From the NCBI GenBank assembly GCA_013816725.1, contig JACDEA010000178.1, positions 1 to 5,616 on the forward strand: a DNA stretch of 5,616 nt, read 5' to 3'. Numbering within the stretch: position 1 is the stretch's first letter; each line of letters starts with the position of its first letter. Source of the DNA: Actinomycetota bacterium. GTDB taxonomy: Bacteria > Actinomycetota > Acidimicrobiia > Acidimicrobiales > JACDEA01. A program made the position numbers and the translations under genes. Below the pieces are notes generated by a model, which saw nothing but the letters and a program-made list of their open reading frames with translations, made no database searches and was not told the DNA's origin. Below, piece after piece: positions 1-5,449 of the stretch.

Positions 1-29
1 GCTAGGGCCAGCGCCAGGGCACGTCGCAT
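1..29 (-). CDS. Partial gene, N-terminus of a probable exported protein
   Basis: An ATG at 29-27 shares its A with the TAA stop of the preceding gene (TAATG), and an open frame runs to the window edge. The visible residues are MRRALALALA: two arginines followed by an alternating Ala/Leu stretch. This is the usual opening of a Sec signal peptide or lipoprotein leader, although ten residues cannot separate these from a membrane anchor. There is no good Shine-Dalgarno sequence, so translation would depend on termination-reinitiation from the upstream gene. If real, it is the fourth gene of the minus-strand operon and would place one product at or outside the membrane. The function is unknown. 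The weak point is length: only nine complete codons are visible. Confidence 0.45.
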
Positions 30-1024
30 TAGGTGATCGGCTCGGCGTGTAGCAGCGCGGCGTCGGCGTCGGACAGCACCGACGCCCACTCCATCACGCC
101 GAAGCCTGCCGCACCGTGCATCTGCGCCGTAGAGATGGCGTTGTTGTCGTATCGGTTTGTTCCGGAACCAGGAAGGTAGAGGGGTAGATGGCGACACGTC
201 TGCGCAGTGAGGGTTCGCGCCACCGGAGCACCGAACGCCACCGTGGTGCGCTCATACGCCGCGATCCCAGCCGCCGGCGAGAACGAGGCGCTCACTTCCT
301 GCGTGAACGTCACGCCGCTCGCGTCGACGACGGCGCCAATGCCTACGACGCGGTCGCCGCTTGGAACACCGATGGCGTTGCAAAAGATACGACCCTCGTC
401 GAGGCATGACGCCGTCCAGAACGCCTCGAATTGCTGCTGCTCGCGTCGCACACCCCATGAGTGGTCGCGGACGAACAACCCGCTGACGTCGCGCTGACCG
501 TCGCCGACACGGAGACGTCCGTACCACGTGCCGCCCTGCTCGTAGTGCTGCTGCTCTCCCATCTGCGGACCGTCGGGCGCGGCGCGCATAGCCGCCACCA
601 TGGCGGTCAATCTCTCGGCGAAGTCGACGACGGGCAGCGCGCTCTCGAGCGTGATGTCGACCGTGATCGGCGTGTCGCCCCCGGCCGCGACGGCCACGAA
701 TCCCAAGGGACCAGCGCCCTCGACGCCGCGCCCGTCGAACCGGAATGACCACCGGCGAAAGGGGTCCACGGGCACGGCGCTGAGCGGTGCAACGAGTGCC
801 TCGGCCGTGAAGGCACCCTCGACCAGGCTCGAGCCCACGCGCCCGTCGAGCGCGACGACGACCTGGGCTTCCTGGACACCCATGGTCGGTGCGCGGCGGA
901 TGTGGCACAGCAGACCGCTATCGGACGCCACGTCCCAGCAGATGAAGAACATGTTCTCTTGCCACCGCGACGGCGTCGGTGCAGGGGGCGCGTGCAGAAA
1001 CTCGTCCTCCTCACGCACCGTCAC
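29..1024 (-). CDS. AttH/CrtC-like (DUF7064-type) lipocalin-fold protein
   Basis: The product is 331 aa with no signal peptide or membrane helix. Visible marks are an N-terminal WQENMFF segment (residues 21-27), beta-rich alternating strands, an RDHSWGVRR motif (186-194) at mid-protein, and a C-terminal GFGVMEW segment (308-314). The RDHSWG element recurs in AttH, hydroxyneurosporene synthase (CrtC) and DUF7064-type proteins. Those have paired lipocalin-like barrels and act on or bind hydrophobic molecules such as terpenoids. I infer the family from these motifs; the substrate is unknown. I chose the GTG at 1024-1022 because GGAGG (1037-1033) lies 8 nt before it. A GTG at 1033-1031 directly abuts that GGAGG, and the ATG at 1126 would overlap the preceding gene by over 100 bp. 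With the chosen start, the overlap with the upstream gene is 14 bp, so the two are probably coupled. Confidence 0.8.
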   Translation of the reverse strand: MTVREEDEFLHAPPAPTPSRWQENMFFICWDVASDSGLLCHIRRAPTMGVQEAQVVVALDGRVGSSLVEGAFTAEALVAPLSAVPVDPFRRWSFRFDGRGVEGAGPLGFVAVAAGGDTPITVDITLESALPVVDFAERLTAMVAAMRAAPDGPQMGEQQHYEQGGTWYGRLRVGDGQRDVSGLFVRDHSWGVRREQQQFEAFWTASCLDEGRIFCNAIGVPSGDRVVGIGAVVDASGVTFTQEVSASFSPAAGIAAYERTTVAFGAPVARTLTAQTCRHLPLYLPGSGTNRYDNNAISTAQMHGAAGFGVMEWASVLSDADAALLHAEPIT

Positions 1025-2630
1025 CGGCGTCACCTCCCGCCCGCGTCGTCCGCTTGAGCACCTCGACGACGCCGGCCGACCCGTCCACGCGCACGACATC
1101 GCCGGTGTGGATCCGGCGCGTGCCATCGCCGGTGCCGATCACGCAAGGGACTCCGAGTTCACGGGCCACGATGGCGCCATGGCTCGCGGCTGCGCCGATG
1201 TCGATCACCAGGCCGTCGGCCAGTGAGAACAATGGTGCCCAACTCGGATCGGTGAAGCGGCACACGAGGATCTCGCCGAGTTCGAGCGGCGCCGACTCGA
1301 ACGGGTCGACCACCACGCGCGCCAAACCCTCGGCCACGCCCGGCGCGCCGGCTACGCCGGTGATCACGTCGCCGCCCACGCCGTCGTCGTCCACGCGGAC
1401 CTCGGGTTCCGGGACGCCGGTGAACGTGAGTGGCAGGTCGTACCGGCGGTACTCGTCGCGCCGCTCGCGCCGAAACCGCACGAGATCCTTCGCGTCAGCC
1501 GGGAGCGGCGCCAGAAGCTCGCCGATGGTGAGATAGAACGCATCGGCCGAGTCGTCCAAGCGCTGGCTCGCCTTCAGCTCTCGACCGATCGCCCGCGTGG
1601 CGGCGCGCCCGCCATCGATCGCCATCAAAAAGCTGGACTTACCGATCTCGTTGGTCTGCACCGCTCGGGGAGTGATCGCGCACAACCACCGGGCGGTCGC
1701 CCGACGGTGGCGCGGCAACACCGACAGAAATTCGGCCACAGCCTCGGCCCGAGCCGCCACCGTCGCGGATTCGCGCCGACGAGGGCGTTGATTGGGCGGG
1801 CGTTCGGCCATGGCCGCAGCCAAGCTGCGGACAGGCCCGTCGTCCTCGCGCCAGGACGTGCCAGTCAGGTTGCCTTCGTTCGGTCCGTGGAAGCCATGGC
1901 GCCGAACGAACTGCCCGGGCTCGAGTTGGCCATGGCCGACCTGCCAAGCGTCGTCGGCCACCTCGGTTTCGGTCACGCCTCCCATGCCGGCGAGGAGCCG
2001 GAGCGCGAGGTCCCGGCGCCCGGCACCCTCTGCCAGTTTCGTGAGCTGCGCTTGCAGCGACATCAGGACGAAACGGCAACGGACGTGTGACCGGAACGCC
2101 TCTCGGAACCGGTGGGCCGCATCGGTAAGCAGCCCCTGTGGATTGGCCAGGCCGCCGCCGTCGAAGACATCGCGCTCCCACCAGAGGCGCTGGCCCGTAG
2201 CAAAGCGCCGCATCCGGCGACCGGCGGTCAGCATGGCAACGGGGCCGCGGGCGAGGACGTACGGCGTCCGACCGGCGCTCGGTTCGGTCGCGAGACCGGG
2301 ACGGACGCTGCCGCAGATGTCACGCTCGAAGTCATCGGCCGACATGCCCGGGATGCTGTTGAAGAGCGTGCGGAGCCGGTCGAGGTTCATCGCCGGTCGG
2401 CCGAAGAAGTACGACGTCAGCAACTCGTTCGGGTCGTCCGGAACGGCCAACTCGGCGCGGGACAAGATGCCGAAGTCGTAGTAGGACAGGCGGGCGCCGG
2501 CTTCCATGTTCGGGCCCCAGAAACTCCAGCACATCGGCGACAGGACATCGGGCATCGCCTCGCCGATGTTGGCCGTCGACCAGTAGCGCGTCGGCGCCGA
2601 GGAGCCGTGGGTCGGATCGTGCAAGTCCAT
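1011..2630 (-). CDS. PEP-utilising / rifampicin phosphotransferase-like protein without ATP-grasp domain
   Basis: The product is 539 aa. The N-terminus WSTANIGEAMPDVLSP (17-32) matches the start of the central domain of rifampicin phosphotransferase (RPH). It is followed by an HGPNEGNL...WREDD block (248-264) like the RPH/PEP-synthase HRGPGE.DL..PRW segment, and by a DDSADAFYLTIGEL block (359-372). The C-terminal swivelling domain (about 422-526) contains TDPSWAPLF (460-468) and the phosphohistidine box GAAASHGAIVAREL (479-492), with H484 as the predicted phospho-carrier. In full-length RPH and PEP synthase an N-terminal ATP-grasp domain of about 300 aa charges this histidine; it is absent here. 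Split enzymes exist: in phenylphosphate synthase the ATP-binding and histidine domains are separate subunits. Neither visible neighbour is an ATP-grasp protein, so any partner lies elsewhere. The ATG at 2630 is 1 nt after the preceding stop (TGATATG), and no strong Shine-Dalgarno is seen. Phosphotransfer to a small-molecule hydroxyl is plausible; the substrate is unknown. Confidence 0.85.
   Translation of the reverse strand: MDLHDPTHGSSAPTRYWSTANIGEAMPDVLSPMCWSFWGPNMEAGARLSYYDFGILSRAELAVPDDPNELLTSYFFGRPAMNLDRLRTLFNSIPGMSADDFERDICGSVRPGLATEPSAGRTPYVLARGPVAMLTAGRRMRRFATGQRLWWERDVFDGGGLANPQGLLTDAAHRFREAFRSHVRCRFVLMSLQAQLTKLAEGAGRRDLALRLLAGMGGVTETEVADDAWQVGHGQLEPGQFVRRHGFHGPNEGNLTGTSWREDDGPVRSLAAAMAERPPNQRPRRRESATVAARAEAVAEFLSVLPRHRRATARWLCAITPRAVQTNEIGKSSFLMAIDGGRAATRAIGRELKASQRLDDSADAFYLTIGELLAPLPADAKDLVRFRRERRDEYRRYDLPLTFTGVPEPEVRVDDDGVGGDVITGVAGAPGVAEGLARVVVDPFESAPLELGEILVCRFTDPSWAPLFSLADGLVIDIGAAASHGAIVARELGVPCVIGTGDGTRRIHTGDVVRVDGSAGVVEVLKRTTRAGGDAGDGA
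1033..1037 (-). promoter_or_regulatory. Shine-Dalgarno sequence inside the upstream gene
   Basis: GGAGG on the minus strand lies inside the 3' end of the phosphohistidine-domain gene, 8 nt before a GTG at 1024-1022. It decides the start of the lipocalin-like gene against two other GTGs (1033-1031 and 1018-1016), which have unsuitable spacing. Confidence 0.6.
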
Positions 2631-2631
2631 A

Positions 2632-3828
2632 TCAGGCGTGCGTCTCGATGCGGAACAATTCCTTGGCGTTCCCGGCGACGATCGCGGCTGCGTCGGCCTC
2701 GCTCAGCTCCTTCGTCATATCGTCGGCCACGTCCCGGCAGCTGGGCCATGCGCTGTCGGTGTGCGGGTAGTCAGTTTCGTAAAGGATCCGGTCGATGCCG
2801 ATCTGGTCGAGGAGTTCGAGGCCGACCGGGTCGCGGAAAAAGGTGACCCACACGTTGTTCTGGAAGTAATAGCTCGGGGGATGGGGCATGGCGTCGTGAT
2901 CGACACCGGTGAAGCCCTCACCGCGCATCTCCTGCCAGACGAAGTCGGCCCGGCTCAACACGTACGGAACCCATCCCAGCTGCGATTCGGCCAGACACGT
3001 CTTGAGCGTCGGGAACCGGGCGAAGACGCCGGAGAAAAGAAGGTCCGTCAGCGTGTAGCCGGCGTTGAACGAGGCCATCACGTTGGGAACGGCACCGGGC
3101 GCGTCGGCTGCCAGCATCGGGAAGCCGCCGGTTCCGATGTGGAGCGACACGACCATACCGGTGGCCGCGCACGTGTCGAACAGCGGATCCCAGTACCCGG
3201 AATGAATCGAGGGGAAGCCCAAGAGGTGTGGTGCTTCGGAGAAGGTGATGGAACGGAAGTCGAGATCGGCGAGGCGACGCGCTTCGGCAACGGCGAGGTC
3301 GATGTCCCACAGCGGGACGATGCCCATCGGCACGAGGCGGCCCGCTGAACCTGCGCACCACTCCTCGATCACGAAGTCGTTGTACACCTGGATCGACGCC
3401 AGCCCGAGCTCCTTGTCCGGTCCCAACGAGAAGGTCTGGCCGCAGAACCGCACGAACATGTTCGGGTAGCAGACGGAAGCTTCGACCCCGGCGATATCCA
3501 TGTCGGCGAGACGCGCCGCCGGGTCGTAACAGCCCTTCCGGATGTCGTCGAACGTCACCGGTCGGGCATCGACTTCGCGGCGCGGAACACCAACCGCGGC
3601 GGCGATGCGGACGATAGGAATGCGTTTGCCGTCGTAGTTCCACACGTCAGCCACGTGACCGTCGGCGGTCTCAACGAAGCCGAGGTCGCCGGCGTTGAGT
3701 GCGACCGTTCCCTTGAGCCGTTCGATACGTGGACCGCGAGACCGCAGATTCTCCGGCAAACGCGATTGCCACACATGCGCCGGCTCCTGGATGTGGTCGT
3801 CAGGGGAAATCACTCGCGGGACAGCCAT
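2632..3828 (-). CDS. Amidohydrolase-2 family metal-dependent hydrolase or decarboxylase
   Basis: The product is 398 aa, a usual length for the amidohydrolase-2 (ACMSD-like) TIM-barrel family. Landmarks are ISPDDHIQEP (7-16) in place of the canonical HxH, DMDIAGVEASVCYPN (109-123), VVSLHIGTGG (226-235) with candidate metal ligand H230, LAESQLGWVPYVL (279-291), and YETDYPHTDSAWP (350-362) with the conserved acid D353. The closing NAKELFRI (387-394) is typical of the family. Members hydrolyse or decarboxylate cyclic and aromatic acids, and the substrate cannot be read from sequence. There is no signal peptide, so it is presumably cytoplasmic. The ATG at 3828 is preceded by GGAG (3838-3835) with a 6-nt spacer. 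It is the first gene of the minus-strand operon, divergent from a TetR regulator and 1 nt before the next gene. Family assignment is firm; activity is unassigned. Confidence 0.9.
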   Translation of the reverse strand: MAVPRVISPDDHIQEPAHVWQSRLPENLRSRGPRIERLKGTVALNAGDLGFVETADGHVADVWNYDGKRIPIVRIAAAVGVPRREVDARPVTFDDIRKGCYDPAARLADMDIAGVEASVCYPNMFVRFCGQTFSLGPDKELGLASIQVYNDFVIEEWCAGSAGRLVPMGIVPLWDIDLAVAEARRLADLDFRSITFSEAPHLLGFPSIHSGYWDPLFDTCAATGMVVSLHIGTGGFPMLAADAPGAVPNVMASFNAGYTLTDLLFSGVFARFPTLKTCLAESQLGWVPYVLSRADFVWQEMRGEGFTGVDHDAMPHPPSYYFQNNVWVTFFRDPVGLELLDQIGIDRILYETDYPHTDSAWPSCRDVADDMTKELSEADAAAIVAGNAKELFRIETHA

Positions 3829-3834
3829 CTATCG

Positions 3835-3838
3835 CTCC
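3835..3838 (-). promoter_or_regulatory. Shine-Dalgarno of the amidohydrolase
   Basis: GGAG on the minus strand with a 6-nt spacer to the ATG at 3828-3826. It supports that start and indicates that the operon's first gene is translated from a leadered mRNA. Confidence 0.55.
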
Positions 3839-3865
3839 GTCTGTCGTCTGCAACGATTAACAAAG

Positions 3866-3893
3866 AACGTACTCTGTCACATGACATGCGTCT
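3866..3893 (-). promoter_or_regulatory. Weak candidate promoter of the minus-strand operon
   Basis: On the minus strand, TACGTT (3871-3866) fits the actinobacterial TANNNT -10 pattern, and TAGACG (3893-3888) matches TTGACA at four of six positions with a 16-nt spacer. The dyad at 3875-3886 falls between them, where a bound repressor would block transcription. The -10 box is poor beyond TANNNT, so this is only a candidate. Confidence 0.3.
3875..3886. promoter_or_regulatory. Dyad TGTCA-CA-TGACA, candidate TetR operator
   Basis: Perfect 5-bp inverted arms are separated by 2 bp, in the centre of the 92-bp region between the divergent amidohydrolase and TetR genes. TetR-family dimers commonly bind such dyads next to their own gene and repress both directions. 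The arms do not extend with good symmetry; only scattered matches lie outside them. A second, shorter palindrome, AGGGCCCT, lies at 3894-3901. Assignment to this regulator is inferred from position. Confidence 0.4.
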
Positions 3894-3907
3894 AGGGCCC
3901 TGTCCCG

Positions 3908-3913
3908 TAGACT
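3908..3913 (+). promoter_or_regulatory. Candidate -10 box of the TetR gene, leaderless arrangement
   Basis: TAGACT fits TANNNT and ends 7 nt before the A of the ATG at 3921. That is the spacing expected if transcription starts on the start codon. No Shine-Dalgarno is present in front of this ATG, which agrees with a leaderless mRNA. The best -35-like hexamer (ATGACA, 3881-3886) has a 21-nt spacer, which is too long to be convincing. Confidence 0.4.
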
Positions 3914-3920
3914 GTTGCCG

Positions 3921-4535
3921 ATGCCGCTCGTCGACGCGTCGATCAAGTCGGAGCCGTCAGACGCGGCGAACGGCGAGCGGCGCGAACGGATCGCCGCCGC
4001 CGCCGCCGCGTGCTTCGCCCGCTGGGGCGTGGGGCGCACGCGAATGGAGGACATCGCCCGCGAAGCCGGCATACCTCGGCCGGCCCTCTATCGGTACTAC
4101 GCGGGCAAAGAGGCCCTTCTCCAAGAAGTCATGGTTCGTCACATCAACGAGCGGGCCGCGCAACTCCATCAACGCGTGGCGCGTCGCGGGCGGGCCGGGC
4201 GGCTCATCGTCGAGGCGCTGCGCACCGGCATCGTCGGCGACGACGACCGGGCGGTGTGGGCGTCGATGACCGGCGAGGACATCCTCCACGACACGGCGCG
4301 GATTGTTGCCGAATCGGATGCGGTCTTCCATGCCATGTCTCACTACTGGCGCCCCTACCTCGAGTACGCCAAGGAGCGCGGCGAGTTGCGCGCCGGCGTA
4401 GACCTCGACCAAGCGGTGCGATGGCTGACGTTCCTGGTGTTCCATTTCGTCACGGTGCCCGAGACGGTGCCGCGAGTTGACGATTTGCCGACGTACCTTC
4501 GAACCTTCGTCGTCAACGCCCTCGTCGACGACTGA
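3921..4535 (+). CDS. TetR/AcrR-family transcriptional regulator
   Basis: The product is 204 aa, normal for the family. The N-terminal DNA-binding domain covers about residues 19-68: ERRERIAAAAAACFARWG forms helix 1, and RMEDIAREAGIPRPALYRYYAGKEALL (41-67) forms the helix-turn-helix with the typical LYRYYxGKEALL ending. The rest is an alpha-helical ligand and dimer domain without recognisable specificity. Helix 1 contains a run of six alanines from a short in-frame GCC repeat (near 3993-4008). An upstream in-frame TTG at 3915 would add two residues, but the ATG at 3921 fits a leaderless promoter. The gene is divergent from the amidohydrolase operon across 92 bp, which suggests it controls that operon and itself in response to a small molecule, probably a substrate or intermediate of the pathway. 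The ligand is unknown. Confidence 0.9.
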   Translation: MPLVDASIKSEPSDAANGERRERIAAAAAACFARWGVGRTRMEDIAREAGIPRPALYRYYAGKEALLQEVMVRHINERAAQLHQRVARRGRAGRLIVEALRTGIVGDDDRAVWASMTGEDILHDTARIVAESDAVFHAMSHYWRPYLEYAKERGELRAGVDLDQAVRWLTFLVFHFVTVPETVPRVDDLPTYLRTFVVNALVDD

Positions 4536-4586
4536 GTCAGCGCTCTCTTTCGTCACACCGCCAGCGACATCCCGCCTGGTCAGCAA
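4536..4586. other. 51-bp convergent spacer between TetR gene and tRNA-Leu
   Basis: Transcripts from the TetR gene (plus) and the tRNA (minus) converge here. I see no convincing GC-rich hairpin with a T-run in either direction and no duplicate of the tRNA 3' end. Confidence 0.5.
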
Positions 4587-4673
<87 letters not shown>

Positions 4674-4687
4674 GAGTGACCAGCGCA

Positions 4688-4734
4688 TTCTGGAGGCAAT
4701 AGGTCGCTAAAAGAGCGACTCATTGCCTCCAGAA
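4688..4734. repeat. 47-nt inverted repeat with 13-bp perfect outer arms
   Basis: TTCTGGAGGCAAT (4688-4700) and ATTGCCTCCAGAA (4722-4734) are perfect inverted complements. Inside them, after one A-C mismatch and a G-T pair, GTCGCT pairs with AGCGAC (G4703 to T4708 with A4714 to C4719), extending by G4703-C4719 around an AAAAG loop. The stem is about 21 bp long. It lies 14 nt upstream of the tRNA 5' end and 48 nt upstream of fhaA. No T-run follows on either strand, so it is not a classical intrinsic terminator. It could be a structured pre-tRNA leader, a protein-binding dyad, or a copy of a dispersed palindromic repeat. Confidence 0.85.
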
Positions 4735-4766
4735 CGGCGGGGGGTCAGGGTACCGCACCCCATCGG

Positions 4767-4772
4767 TAGGCT
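4767..4772 (+). promoter_or_regulatory. Candidate -10 box of fhaA
   Basis: TAGGCT fits the actinobacterial TANNNT consensus and ends 10 nt before the fhaA ATG. It would give a leaderless or very short-leader mRNA. No Shine-Dalgarno with proper spacing precedes the ATG, and no -35 box is recognisable. Confidence 0.4.
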
Positions 4773-4782
4773 TGCCGGCCAC

Positions 4783-5436
4783 ATGGGACTGCAGCAGTTC
4801 GAGCGGCGCTTGGAGCGCCTGGTGGAAGGCGTGTTCGCCAAGGCGTTCCGCAGCGGGCTCCAGCCCGTCGAGGTCGGGCGGCGTATCACCCGCGAGATGG
4901 ATCTGGGCCGGTCGGTGGGCGTGCGCGGCGTGATCGCCCCGAACCACTTCGTCATCACGATCGACCCAAGCGACCACGAACGGTTCGTGAGCTACGAGGA
5001 GGCGCTCCTGCGCGAGCTGTGCGACGCGGCGCGCGAGCACGCCAAGGACGAGGGCTACCGTTTCCTCGGACCTGTCCAGGTCGAGCTGGACACCGAGCCG
5101 GTCGGCCCCGGCGTGTTCAACGTCGCCGCCGAGGTCAAGGAGGGTCCGGGCGGCGGACCGTACGCCGCGTTGGTGACCGGCGACGGCACCCGGATCGAGC
5201 TGGGCGAGGACCCGGCCACGATCGGCCGCCTCGACGAGTGCGAAGTCCAGTTGTCGGATAAGAACATAAGTCGACGCCACGCCGAGGTGCGCCGTGAGGG
5301 CGGCGGGTTCGTGGTCGTCGATCTCGACTCGACCAACGGGACCAAGGTGAACGGCAGCCGGGTGAAGCGACGGGAACTGACAGACGGTGACGAGGTGACC
5401 GTGGGGGCAACCACGCTGCGATTCGAAATGAGCTGA
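4783..5436 (+). CDS. fhaA: FhaA-like protein (DUF3662 plus FHA domain)
   Basis: The product is 217 aa. Residues 1-117 form the FhaA N-terminal DUF3662 domain, with the characteristic opening QQFERRLERLVEGVFAKAFRSGLQPVEVGRRI (4-35). The C-terminal FHA domain (about 137-216) has GR (148-149), SRRH (163-166) and DSTNGTKVNG (182-191), which are the phosphothreonine-binding residues. In mycobacteria FhaA is a PknB substrate that binds phosphorylated MviN/MurJ and tunes peptidoglycan synthesis. This version joins the domains by about 20 residues, whereas the M. tuberculosis protein is over 500 aa with a long low-complexity linker. The ATG at 4783 was chosen because the domain begins there; an upstream in-frame TTG at 4723 falls inside the hairpin. 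The gene is followed 13 bp later by fhaB, as in the conserved actinobacterial fha-pstP-rodA-pbp-pkn cluster. Confidence 0.93.
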   Translation: MGLQQFERRLERLVEGVFAKAFRSGLQPVEVGRRITREMDLGRSVGVRGVIAPNHFVITIDPSDHERFVSYEEALLRELCDAAREHAKDEGYRFLGPVQVELDTEPVGPGVFNVAAEVKEGPGGGPYAALVTGDGTRIELGEDPATIGRLDECEVQLSDKNISRRHAEVRREGGGFVVVDLDSTNGTKVNGSRVKRRELTDGDEVTVGATTLRFEMS

Positions 5437-5440
5437 GAGG
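5436..5440 (+). promoter_or_regulatory. Shine-Dalgarno of fhaB, overlapping the fhaA stop
   Basis: AGAGG overlaps the last base of the fhaA TGA and lies 9 nt before the GTG at 5450. It supports that GTG as the fhaB start and suggests co-transcription with translational coupling. Confidence 0.5.
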
Positions 5441-5449
5441 CCCTCCCCC

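Noticed and set aside
1025..1126. 34-residue N-terminal extension of the lipocalin-like protein from an ATG at 1126
   Set aside because: The extension is an out-of-frame reading of the upstream gene's conserved end, and a well-spaced GGAGG favours the GTG at 1024.
600..1226. Plus-strand open frame of 208 codons
   Set aside because: It is a low-complexity Ser/Thr/Pro/Arg translation antisense to two genes with clear family motifs.
2112..2846. Plus-strand open frame of 244 codons, and its overlapping neighbours at 1792-2481 and 2638-3348
   Set aside because: These are Arg/Gly/Ala-rich shadows antisense to the phosphohistidine-domain and amidohydrolase genes, with no motif.
3993..4008. GCC trinucleotide repeat as a phase-variation site
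   Set aside because: It is in frame, short, and encodes a normal alanine-rich helix 1 of a TetR domain; changes in repeat number would not shift the frame.
4688..4734. Hairpin as an intrinsic terminator
   Set aside because: It lies upstream of both flanking genes, which are divergent, and has no T-run on either side.
4741..4761. GGGGT...ACCCC inverted repeat upstream of fhaA
   Set aside because: The arms are only 5 bp with an 11-nt loop in GC-rich DNA and could easily occur by chance.
4723..4782. 20-residue N-terminal extension of FhaA from a TTG
   Set aside because: The TTG lies in the right arm of the hairpin, and the conserved DUF3662 start coincides with the ATG at 4783.
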